A stretch of 64,000 bases of DNA from Balneolaceae bacterium (lineage in GTDB: Bacteria; Bacteroidota; Rhodothermia; Balneolales; Balneolaceae): the NCBI GenBank assembly GCA_020832285.1, contig JAFIFB010000024.1, positions 90,638 through 154,637 of the forward strand. Reading direction: 5' to 3'. This document shows positions 56,598-64,000 of this stretch, piece by piece. The position numbers and the translations under genes were made by a program. Position 1 is the stretch's first letter. Every line of letters begins with the position of its first letter. The notes beneath the pieces were generated by a model. It worked only from the letters and a program-made list of their open reading frames with translations, did no database searches and was not told the origin of the DNA.

Positions 56598-59500
56598 TTA
56601 GTCAATATGGATTTCGAGACCGAGACCCATTAATTCACGTAATAAAACTTTGAACGATTCGGGTATATCGCCTTCGGGCAGGTTCTCACCTTTCACGATG
56701 GCTTCATATACTTTAGATCGTCCTTTCACATCATCACTTTTTACAGTGAGCATTTCCTTGAGAATATTTGCAGCTCCGTAAGCATAGAGTGCCCAAACTT
56801 CCATCTCTCCAAGACGCTGGCCACCAAACTGTGCTTTACCTCCAAGTGGCTGCTGCGTTATGAGCGAGTAGGGACCGATAGAACGGGCGTGCATCTTATC
56901 TTCAACCAGGTGATTCAGTTTTAACATGTACATATAACCAACCGTGGTTTTCTGATCCAGCTTTTGCCCTGAATGTCCGTCGTAAAGGTAAACGCGGCCA
57001 TCTTCCGGCAATCCAGCTTTTTTCAGCTCTTCCTGAACCTGTTCATACGAAGCACCATCAAAAATCGGCGATGCATATTTAACGCCAAGTTTTGATCCGG
57101 CCCATCCCAGAATGGTTTCATAAATCTGGCCGAGGTTCATACGCGAAGGTACACCCAGCGGGTTCAGAACGATATCTACAGGAGTTCCGTCTTCCATAAA
57201 CGGCATATCTTCAACAGGAACAACCTTGGCAATAACACCTTTATTTCCATGGCGTCCGGCCATCTTGTCACCCACTTGCATCTTACGCTTCTTGGCAACA
57301 TAAACTTTTGCCTTCTGGATAATTCCGGGAGGCAGTTCGTCTCCAACCTGAATCTGATACTTGCGCCTTTTGGCTTCCGTATCGATTTCACGTCGAAGAT
57401 CACGATAATTTTTAAACAGCAGGCGAACATGCATCACAAGTTCATCGTCTGTTGCCCAGTCAATATTTTCGTTAATATTAACGGGGTCAAGTTCTTCAAA
57501 TACGGACTTTTTGTATTTCTCACCCTTAGGAATCAGTTCTACACTCGCATAATTGTACACACCGGGAGAGGTTTTATCCCTCAGCAGGCTGTACATTTTA
57601 TCGGCCCATTTAGAGTTGAGTTCAGACAGCTTCTGAGCATAACGCTCATTTTCCTGCTCAACCATTTTCTTCTCTTCTTTGCGGGATATCTGCTCATCAC
57701 GCTTACGGCTGAACAGTTTCGTATTGATCACAACACCTGAAACACCCGGAGGTGTTTTCAGCGATGCATCCTTCACATCACCCGCTTTGTCACCAAAAAT
57801 AGCACGGAGGAGTTTCTCTTCTGGTGTAGGATCGGTTTCACCTTTTGGTGTAATTTTACCTACAAGAATATCACCGTGGTTAACTTTCGCACCCACACGG
57901 ATGATACCTCGTTCATCAAGGTTTCGGGTAGCTTCCTCACTAACGTTTGGAATTTCACGGGTTAACTCCTCTTCACCACGCTTGGTATCACGAACTTGCT
58001 GTTCGAATTCGGTAATATGGATTGAGGTATAAACATCATCCTGAACGATGCGCTCACTTATCACAATCGCATCTTCAAAATTATACCCTCTCCATGGCAT
58101 GAAAGCAACGAGAAGGTTACGTCCGAGAGCCAGCTCACCTTTCTCGGTAGAACAACCATCAGCAATAGGCTGATTTTCTTTTACTTTGTCGCCTACACTT
58201 ACAATCGGGCGTTGGTTAACAGTCGTGTCCTGGTTGCTGCGTTCAAATTTTTGAAGTTTATAACTTTTGACTCCATCATCGAAGAAGCAATTTTGCTCCA
58301 GTTCGGTACGGTGGTATTTAACGCGAATTTCATTACCACTCACGTAAACCACTTCCCCGTCACCTTCGGCAGAAATAATCGCTCTTGAGTCTTTTGCTGC
58401 ACGCTGCTCAAGACCGGTTCCTACAATCGGTGATTCCGGGCGTAATAATGGTACTGCCTGGCGCTGCATGTTCGATCCCATCAGTGCACGGTTTGCATCA
58501 TCATGCTCAATAAACGGAATCAGTGCGGCTGCAAGCGATGTAATCTGGTTTGCCGAAACATCCATAAACTCAACTTGTTCCGGTTTGGCAAGACCAACAT
58601 TACTGTCTCTGAACCGAGAGAAGATCGCTTCGTTTTCAAAAGTGTTCTGTTCTGTCAGGGGTGCGTTGGCCTGGGCAATCACGGTTTCATCTTCCTGCTC
58701 AGCAGCCAGATATTGCACCTCGTTTGTAACCGTTCCTTCTTTTACTTTTCGGTAAGGAGTTTCGATAAATCCGAAATCATTCACTTTGGCGTGAACACAA
58801 AGCGAAGTAATCAAACCGATGTTCGGACCTTCCGGTGTTTCAATCGGACAGAGGCGGCCGTAGTGAGTGTAGTGAACGTCACGAACTTCAAAACCGGCTC
58901 GTTCTCGAGTCAAACCACCTGGGCCCAATGCTGACATTCGCCGCTTGTGAGTCAGCTCTGCAACCGGATTGGTCTGATCCATAAATTGCGATAGCTGATT
59001 GGTGCCGAAAAAGCTGTTGATTACACTTGAGATGGTTCTTGCATTCACAAGATCCTGAGGTGTAAGCTGTTCGGCATCGCGGGAATTCATTCTTTCCCGG
59101 ATTGTTCGCGCCATACGTGCCAGTCCGATGGCGAACTGCTGACCAAGCTGTTCTCCCACGGTTCGCACACGGCGGTTGCTAAGGTGATCAATATCATCCA
59201 CCTGTGATTTCATTTCCTTAAGCCGGATTACCTCTTTGATAATCGCAACTACATCCTCTTTAGTAAGGTATTGGATTTCGGGATCCACATTCAGTTTCAG
59301 GCGTTTGTTGAGCCTGTAGCGGCCTACTTCACCCAGATCATACTTTTTGTCACTGAAGAATAGTCTTTCCAAAACCTGACGCGCTGTTTCCGGGTCGGGC
59401 ATCTCACCGGTTCGGATTTGCTGATAAACCTCGGAAAGTGCAGTCACATCGTTATGAGATGGGTCTTTCCTGAGAGTATTCATGATTACAGAGCGCTCAG

Positions 59501-60425
59501 ATTCTTCCGTGCCGATTTTCTGTACCAGCACTTTTTTCAAATCGGCTTCTTTCAGGATTCCAAAATCGTCTTCGGTTAATTCGTGATCTCTTTCAAGAAG
59601 AACTTTTCTGTTAGTAGCTTCGGTTATTTCACCGGTTTCATCATCTACTACTTCTTCGTTTACTTCAACAATGATATCGGTAGCAAGACGCTTACCAACC
59701 AGTTTATCATTGTATGTTTTTTTACCACCGAAAGATATTTCTTCAGAAAGTTCAAAAAGGTTCAGAATATCAAAATCTGTTGAAAAACCGAGTGCTCTTA
59801 GCAGAGTCGTGGCCGGAATTTTCTTTTTTCTGTCGATATATGCCCAGAGTACATCACGTATGTCATTGGTAAACTCAATCCAGGAACCCTTGAAAGGAAT
59901 CACACGAGCTGAATAAAGTTGCGTTCCGTTCGGGTGGATATTCTGCCCGAAAAACACGCCGGGAGAGCGGTGTAACTGACTAACAATTACGCGTTCTGCA
60001 CCGTTAATAATGAACGTACCACGCTCAGTCATCCAGGGTAAATCGCCCAAAAACACTTCCTGTTCGATTGTTTCGGATGCCTCATCGGTACTGTCAACAG
60101 AAGAGAGCCTCAGCCTTGCCTTCAGTGGCACGGCGTAAGTAAGTCCTCTTTCCTGACATTCCCTGATGTTGTATTTCGGTGTATCTACAGCATAATAGAT
60201 AAACTCGAGAATATGAGTTTCTCTGGAATCCTGTATCGGAAAGTTCTCATTAAAAATTCGTTGTAACCCCTGGTCAACACGATCATTTGGTGCAACATCA
60301 AGCTGGGCAAAGTTGTTGAATGATTCGAGCTGTATATCTAAAAAGTCGGGGTAATCTATTACATTTTTAATTCTGCCGAATGAAAGGCGGTCGGTAAACG
60401 GGATTTTCTCCATAGTTGTACTCAA
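56598..60425 (-). CDS. rpoB: RNA polymerase subunit beta
   Basis: The 1275-residue subunit. The N-terminus (RLSFGRIKNVIDYPDFLDIQ), the rifampicin region around GTNQLSQFMDQTNPVAELTHKRRMSALGPGG, and the C-terminal QPLGGKAQFGGQRLGEMEVW are all normal; rifampicin contact residues appear wild type (S of RRMSALG in place). The start is TTG 60425 (STTMEKIPF), because AGGAG (complement of 60435-60439) is nine bases before it; the ATG at 60413 would be 21 bases away. A hairpin precedes it in the gap after rplL. Confidence 0.98.
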   Translation of the reverse strand: MSTTMEKIPFTDRLSFGRIKNVIDYPDFLDIQLESFNNFAQLDVAPNDRVDQGLQRIFNENFPIQDSRETHILEFIYYAVDTPKYNIRECQERGLTYAVPLKARLRLSSVDSTDEASETIEQEVFLGDLPWMTERGTFIINGAERVIVSQLHRSPGVFFGQNIHPNGTQLYSARVIPFKGSWIEFTNDIRDVLWAYIDRKKKIPATTLLRALGFSTDFDILNLFELSEEISFGGKKTYNDKLVGKRLATDIIVEVNEEVVDDETGEITEATNRKVLLERDHELTEDDFGILKEADLKKVLVQKIGTEESERSVIMNTLRKDPSHNDVTALSEVYQQIRTGEMPDPETARQVLERLFFSDKKYDLGEVGRYRLNKRLKLNVDPEIQYLTKEDVVAIIKEVIRLKEMKSQVDDIDHLSNRRVRTVGEQLGQQFAIGLARMARTIRERMNSRDAEQLTPQDLVNARTISSVINSFFGTNQLSQFMDQTNPVAELTHKRRMSALGPGGLTRERAGFEVRDVHYTHYGRLCPIETPEGPNIGLITSLCVHAKVNDFGFIETPYRKVKEGTVTNEVQYLAAEQEDETVIAQANAPLTEQNTFENEAIFSRFRDSNVGLAKPEQVEFMDVSANQITSLAAALIPFIEHDDANRALMGSNMQRQAVPLLRPESPIVGTGLEQRAAKDSRAIISAEGDGEVVYVSGNEIRVKYHRTELEQNCFFDDGVKSYKLQKFERSNQDTTVNQRPIVSVGDKVKENQPIADGCSTEKGELALGRNLLVAFMPWRGYNFEDAIVISERIVQDDVYTSIHITEFEQQVRDTKRGEEELTREIPNVSEEATRNLDERGIIRVGAKVNHGDILVGKITPKGETDPTPEEKLLRAIFGDKAGDVKDASLKTPPGVSGVVINTKLFSRKRDEQISRKEEKKMVEQENERYAQKLSELNSKWADKMYSLLRDKTSPGVYNYASVELIPKGEKYKKSVFEELDPVNINENIDWATDDELVMHVRLLFKNYRDLRREIDTEAKRRKYQIQVGDELPPGIIQKAKVYVAKKRKMQVGDKMAGRHGNKGVIAKVVPVEDMPFMEDGTPVDIVLNPLGVPSRMNLGQIYETILGWAGSKLGVKYASPIFDGASYEQVQEELKKAGLPEDGRVYLYDGHSGQKLDQKTTVGYMYMLKLNHLVEDKMHARSIGPYSLITQQPLGGKAQFGGQRLGEMEVWALYAYGAANILKEMLTVKSDDVKGRSKVYEAIVKGENLPEGDIPESFKVLLRELMGLGLEIHID

Positions 60426-60533
60426 AAGGAAGTTCTCCTTTAATTAAAAAAATGTGTCAAAATGTGAGTTCTCTTTTGTTTAGTTCACTGCTCTTGGAAC
60501 AAGATATCCCTCACATGGAAATAAGATGCCAAA

Positions 60534-60565
60534 AGCCGGCACCCCGATTTTTCGGGGTGCCGGCT
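60534..60565 (-). promoter_or_regulatory. rplL-rpoB intergenic hairpin (attenuator or processing site)
   Basis: AGCCGGCACCCCGA and TCGGGGTGCCGGCT form a perfect 14-base stem around TTTT. On the transcribed (minus) strand it is followed by only TTTT and then GGC, so a partial terminator or RNase III-like processing site is plausible, comparable to the attenuator known in this gap in E. coli. It separates ribosomal proteins from RNA polymerase genes. Confidence 0.7.
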
Positions 60566-60599
60566 ATGGCAACATTATACTGCAAGTAAAACTGCAAAC

Positions 60600-60977
60600 T
60601 TACTTCAGTTCGATCTCAGCGCCGGCTTCTTCGAGTCTATTTTTCAGCTCTTCAGCTTCATCTTTCGATACAGCCTCTTTAACAGCATTTGGTGCGCCGT
60701 CTACAAGCTCTTTTGCTTCTTTAAGGCCAAGACCTGTAATTGCACGAACTTCTTTAATAACGGCAATTTTCTTGGCACCGGCAGATTTAAGAATAACATC
60801 AAATTCGTCCTTCTCTTCTTCTGCACCTGCATCACCACCAGCTGCTGGTCCTGCTACTGCGACTGCAGCTGCAGCTGGTTTAATGTCGTATTCTTCTTCG
60901 AGAACTTTTGCAAGTTCGTTTGCTTCTTTAATTGTCAGGTTAACGAGTTGTTCTGCGAGTTCTTTAACGTCAGCCAT
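60600..60977 (-). CDS. rplL: Ribosomal protein bL12
   Basis: 125 residues. N-terminal dimerisation domain ([29 protein letters not shown]), flexible Ala/Gly hinge ([20 protein letters not shown]), C-terminal factor-binding domain ([24 protein letters not shown]). It recruits translational GTPases on the large subunit. Confidence 0.98.
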   Translation of the reverse strand: MADVKELAEQLVNLTIKEANELAKVLEEEYDIKPAAAAVAVAGPAAGGDAGAEEEKDEFDVILKSAGAKKIAVIKEVRAITGLGLKEAKELVDGAPNAVKEAVSKDEAEELKNRLEEAGAEIELK

Positions 60978-61031
60978 TTTTATTATTCTCCGTTGGTCGG
61001 TTTAATTTAAAAAGTTTAAAAAGTATTGAAT

Positions 61032-61556
61032 TTATTTTTCGCCTTTTTCAGCGATGGTTTGTACAGCTCCTGCAATGTTACTACCCTGTGCCTGTAATCC
61101 ACTTACAATATTGGATATCGGTGCCATTAACAGACCAACAATATCACCAATCACTTCATTTTTCGACTTCATAGAAGCGAGGGTGTCTAACTGGTCTTCA
61201 TTGTAATAGTCTCCATCAATTAAAGCTGCTTTAAATTGCGGCTTTTTATGATCTTTGATGTAATCCTTCAGCACTTTAGCAGGTGCAGCCAGCTCTTCAT
61301 CTACAAATGCAAAACCATTTTGATCTTCCAGATGTTGATAGAGTTCTTCATATCCGCCAATTGCATCCATAGCTCTTTTTATCAGTGTATTCTTATACAC
61401 CTTAAAGAGCACATTACCTTTTCTGAATTCCCCGCGCAGTTTGGCCATATCCGCCACAGACATCTTTTTATAATTTGCGATGTAAACTGCGTTTGAGCTG
61501 TTCAGTTGGTCGGTAATTTCTTCTACAATTGCCTTTTTGTCTGATAATGTCGGCAT
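61032..61556 (-). CDS. rplJ: Ribosomal protein uL10
   Basis: 174 residues. It anchors the bL12 stalk on 23S rRNA (IVEEITDQLNSSNAVYIANY, LRGEFRKGNVLFKVYKNTLI, then the C-terminal helix binding bL12). Only 19 bases separate it from rplA, so there is no long autoregulatory leader here; 54 bases precede rplL. Confidence 0.97.
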   Translation of the reverse strand: MPTLSDKKAIVEEITDQLNSSNAVYIANYKKMSVADMAKLRGEFRKGNVLFKVYKNTLIKRAMDAIGGYEELYQHLEDQNGFAFVDEELAAPAKVLKDYIKDHKKPQFKAALIDGDYYNEDQLDTLASMKSKNEVIGDIVGLLMAPISNIVSGLQAQGSNIAGAVQTIAEKGEK

Positions 61557-61575
61557 TGTTCTAACCTGTTAATTT

Positions 61576-62274
61576 CTAAATTGAAGTGATAGATGATCGG
61601 CTGATTGGTATGCTGGGCCCCATCGTGGTGCTTAAAAATGCACTTCTGATGTAAATACCTTTTGCGGATGCCGGCCTCATTTTAATAATGGTTTGCAGAA
61701 AAGAAACCAGGTTTTCACGCAAAGCATTTGCATCAAAACTTGCTTTTCCGACTGATGTATGAAGAATACCTGCTTTATCAACCCTAAAGTCAATTTTACC
61801 GGCTTTAAATTCATTCACTGCATCGGCTACATCCATTGTCACTGTGCCGCTTTTCGGGTTAGGCATCAGTCCTCTAGGGCCGAGATGGCGTCCAAGTTTA
61901 CCGATTTTACCCATAACATCCGGTGTGGCCACAATTACATCAATATCGGCCCAACCTTCTTCAATTTTTGTGATGTATTCATCCAGGCCTACGTAATCGG
62001 CTCCGGCCTCTGTTGCTTCTTCTTGTTTGGCTTCATTAACCAACGCGAGCACACGAACTATTTTACCAGTTCCATGCGGAAGAGAAACAGTACCACGAAC
62101 CATCTGATCGGCATGACGCGGGTCTACACCTAACCGAAGATCGAGATCAACGGATTCATCAAAAGATGCTGTACTTGTTTTTTTAACAAGGTCACAGGCT
62201 TCTTCAACGGTGTATTCCAGGTCAGGATCAATTAATTCAGCGACCTGCTGATATTTCTTACCTCTTTTTGCCAT
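61576..62274 (-). CDS. rplA: Ribosomal protein uL1
   Basis: 232 residues. Typical segments are [34 protein letters not shown], and [15 protein letters not shown], which contains the L1 signature. The final ten residues ([10 protein letters not shown]) depart from the usual end but the domain is complete. It forms the L1 stalk of the large subunit and can repress its own operon. Confidence 0.97.
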   Translation of the reverse strand: MAKRGKKYQQVAELIDPDLEYTVEEACDLVKKTSTASFDESVDLDLRLGVDPRHADQMVRGTVSLPHGTGKIVRVLALVNEAKQEEATEAGADYVGLDEYITKIEEGWADIDVIVATPDVMGKIGKLGRHLGPRGLMPNPKSGTVTMDVADAVNEFKAGKIDFRVDKAGILHTSVGKASFDANALRENLVSFLQTIIKMRPASAKGIYIRSAFLSTTMGPSIPISRSSITSI

Positions 62275-62286
62275 TTCTAAATCCTC

Positions 62287-62718
62287 TTATTTATCACGGA
62301 TTACTCTCAAACCCATACTTCTGGCAGTTCCAGCAATCATTTCTGCTGCGCTTTCTATTTCAAACGCGTTGAGATCTTCCATTTTTTGTTCTGCAATTTC
62401 CTTACACTGAGTCCAGGTTACCTTTCCGACTTTAGCTCGGTTCGGCTCTCCGGATCCGGATTTGATTTTTGCAGCCTGTTTCAGGAGTACGGCAGCCGGT
62501 GGTGTCTTCGTTTTAAATGAAAAAGACTTGTCGCCATATACCGTGATCTCAACAGGAATGATTGTACCTGCTTTATCTTGGGTTTGTGCATTAAATGCTT
62601 TACAAAACTCCATAATATTGATTCCGGCCTGGCCTAAAGCGGGGCCTACCGGTGGAGCAGGGTTTGCCTGCCCTCCAACTATCTGGAGTTTAAGCACTCT
62701 GTCTACTTTTTTTGCCAT
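62287..62718 (-). CDS. rplK: Ribosomal protein uL11
   Basis: 143 residues with the conserved N-terminal [20 protein letters not shown] and C-terminal RNA-binding signature ([17 protein letters not shown]). It binds the GTPase-associated centre of 23S rRNA. 12 bases before rplA and 59 after nusG. Confidence 0.98.
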   Translation of the reverse strand: MAKKVDRVLKLQIVGGQANPAPPVGPALGQAGINIMEFCKAFNAQTQDKAGTIIPVEITVYGDKSFSFKTKTPPAAVLLKQAAKIKSGSGEPNRAKVGKVTWTQCKEIAEQKMEDLNAFEIESAAEMIAGTARSMGLRVIRDK

Positions 62719-62777
62719 ATGGAATCCATTAGCGATTCATGCTTCTGTTTGCTGCGTAATAGCTCACGTTTAAGTTC

Positions 62778-63362
62778 TTAGGTGGTTGATTCAACCTGAT
62801 TCAGGTCAACCTCAACCGGGGTTTTTCTGCCGAAGATACTTACAAGTACCCGAAGCTTGAGCTTATCGGGCAGCACCTCTTGTACTGTACCATCAAATTC
62901 TTTAAAAGGTCCGTCGATAACTTTAACAAGGTCTCCTTCTTTATAGGGAATTTTAATTGTGCCACCCTTTTCTGCCACTTCCTGGCTGTCATGAACACGG
63001 CCAAGAATTCGATCTACTTCATTTTTTTTAAGTGGCGTTGGGGTAGCATCATTTCGGCCCGCCTTTAAAAAACCGAGACAGGATGGAGCCGATTGAATCA
63101 AATTATTAACCTCTTCGTCATATCGTGTATTAACAAGTATGTAACCGGGGAAAAAATTCTTCTCTTTACTTCTTTTTTTACCTGACCGTATTTCCACAAC
63201 AGTTTCTGTGGGTATTAAAATTTCTCTGATTTTATGTTCAAGTTCGAGATCTTCTATCTCGCGGGTAAGAAACTCTTTCACTTTTTTTTCATGACTGGAA
63301 AAGCAGCGTACCACATACCAATCATACCCGTTGTCGTCTGTTCCCGTTTCAGAACTCATCAT
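62778..63362 (-). CDS. nusG: Transcription termination/antitermination factor NusG
   Basis: 194 residues. NGN domain (WYVVRCFSSHEKKVKEFL, FFPGYILVNTRYDEEV) and C-terminal KOW domain (YKEGDLVKVIDGPFKEFDG). It couples RNA polymerase to ribosome or Rho. Its ATG overlaps the secE stop (ATGA), so translation is coupled. Confidence 0.97.
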   Translation of the reverse strand: MMSSETGTDDNGYDWYVVRCFSSHEKKVKEFLTREIEDLELEHKIREILIPTETVVEIRSGKKRSKEKNFFPGYILVNTRYDEEVNNLIQSAPSCLGFLKAGRNDATPTPLKKNEVDRILGRVHDSQEVAEKGGTIKIPYKEGDLVKVIDGPFKEFDGTVQEVLPDKLKLRVLVSIFGRKTPVEVDLNQVESTT

Positions 63363-63541
63363 CGGTAAATTGCCTCCAGAATAGTACTATAAACCTGGTC
63401 AACCCCAAAGATAAATACAGAAACAATTATTGTAAACACAATCACAATAATTGTGTTGTCTATCAGCTCCTGCTGAGTAGGCCATGAAACTTTGGCCATC
63501 TCCTTCCGAACATCATCTATAAAATTCTTTATTTTTCTCAT
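63359..63541 (-). CDS. secE: Preprotein translocase subunit SecE
   Basis: 60 residues from ATG 63541 (MRKIKNFIDDVRKEMAKVSW). The conserved EMAKVSWPTQQEL amphipathic stretch and a single transmembrane helix (IIVIVFTIIVSVFIFGV) give the short bacterial form. An open frame continues upstream through the tRNA gene and is not used. It is part of SecYEG. Confidence 0.97.
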   Translation of the reverse strand: MRKIKNFIDDVRKEMAKVSWPTQQELIDNTIIVIVFTIIVSVFIFGVDQVYSTILEAIYR

Positions 63542-63564
63542 AAAATATTCAAACTTGAAAGTAG

Positions 63565-63637
63565 CACGGGTGGAGAGACTCGAACTCCCGACACCTGGTT
63601 TTGGAGACCAGTGCTCTACCAACTGAGCTACACCCGT
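63565..63637 (-). tRNA. tRNA-Trp (CCA)
   Basis: 73 bases: acceptor ACGGGTG/CACCCGT, D-arm GCTC...GAGC, anticodon arm CTGGT-CTCCAAA-ACCAG with anticodon CCA, T-arm GGGAG TTCGAGT CTCTC (a normal 5-base stem), discriminator G as expected for Trp. CCA is not encoded. The position between tuf and secE is the usual one. Confidence 0.97.
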
Positions 63638-63735
63638 AAGAATAACGAACACCGAATGCTGAATTCAAAATGCAAAAGAATTCAATATTCATCTCTTGTG
63701 CATTCATTAATCATTCGTTCGATGCTCAATATTCA

Positions 63736-64000
63736 TCAATCATTAATTTTACTTACCACACCGGCGCCTACTGTGCGTCCGCCTTCACGTATCGCAAAAC
63801 GCAAGCCTGGCTCCATTGCCACCGGCTGGATCAGCTTCACATCCATCTTCACATTGTCACCCGGCATCACCATCTCCACTCCCTCAGGAAGCTCACAGGC
63901 TCCGGTCACATCCGTGGTACGGAAATAAAACTGCGGGCGATAACCCTTGAAAAACGGCGTGTGACGCCCTCCCTCATCCTTGCTCAGTACATACACCTCG
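63736..64000 (-). CDS. tuf: Elongation factor Tu, C-terminal part (runs off the window)
   Basis: The last ~88 codons of EF-Tu domain 3: [48 protein letters not shown]. The 5' part lies beyond 64000. Stop at 63736, 98 bases before the tRNA-Trp gene on the same strand. Confidence 0.95.
   Translation of the reverse strand, partial: EVYVLSKDEGGRHTPFFKGYRPQFYFRTTDVTGACELPEGVEMVMPGDNVKMDVKLIQPVAMEPGLRFAIREGGRTVGAGVVSKIND

Overview
The window looks like chromosome of a Balneolota-type member of the Bacteroidota/FCB group. This is inferred from a 1031-residue exported protein ending in a type IX secretion (T9SS) sorting domain with the NYPNPFNP signature, a PID-CTERM-like small protein, a SusD/RagB lipoprotein, TonB/TonB-receptor genes, and a tuf-tRNA(Trp)-secE-nusG-rplKAJL-rpoBC block. 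No rRNA, CRISPR array or prophage is visible. The part from about 32.9 to 64 kb is mostly dense core genome; the part from 0 to 32 kb mixes housekeeping genes with repeats, gene remnants and one insertion sequence.

Region by region. 0-7.1 kb: inverted copies of repeats also found at 19-22 kb, a lipoprotein, a PA0069-type radical SAM gene, the T9SS-secreted repeat protein with its PID-CTERM-like neighbour, then a duplicated 3' end of the radical SAM gene and a decayed outer-membrane protein gene. 7.1-12 kb: a redoxin, trmB, a repeat-bearing gap, and a lipoprotein/TonB-receptor pair. 12.2-14.2 kb: a sensor histidine kinase split by a -1 frameshift in an A6 run. 14.2-18.4 kb: gltX, DUF1499 and DUF72 genes. 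18.5-22.1 kb: an M28 peptidase remnant, a MITE-like element, several palindromic repeats and a complete IS1182-family element with 29-bp terminal inverted repeats. 22.1-31.2 kb: a ZIP transporter, gcvP, a quinone-reductase-like gene, a second MITE-like element, DUF429 and aspS. 31.3-45.9 kb: a LuxR-type regulator with a phosphorylation-dead receiver, tRNA-Met, proS, nnrDE-vanZ, tonB, NUDIX/DUF1844, DUF1015-serC, rhomboid, rlpA, an orphan crtI, a Tat-exported sugar isomerase-like protein, fructose-6-phosphate aldolase and ytxH. 46-52.2 kb: a susD left with only the last ~35 codons of its susC, followed by three tandem exported metallo-(phospho)esterases (PHP - calcineurin-like - PHP). 52.2-64 kb: on the minus strand, the transcription/translation block from tuf to rpoC, in which both rpoB and rpoC appear to start at TTG with well-placed Shine-Dalgarno sequences.

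How it fits together. Many accessory genes serve the cell envelope: T9SS export, TonB uptake, Sus-type binding, a septal RlpA, rhomboid, and exported phosphoesterases. The clearest candidates for something not well described are the three-fold repeat protein with its PID-CTERM partner, and the PHP/calcineurin/PHP cluster whose first enzyme carries an uninterrupted run of twelve alternate-position histidines. The rest of the unusual signal is genome decay and non-autonomous repeats.
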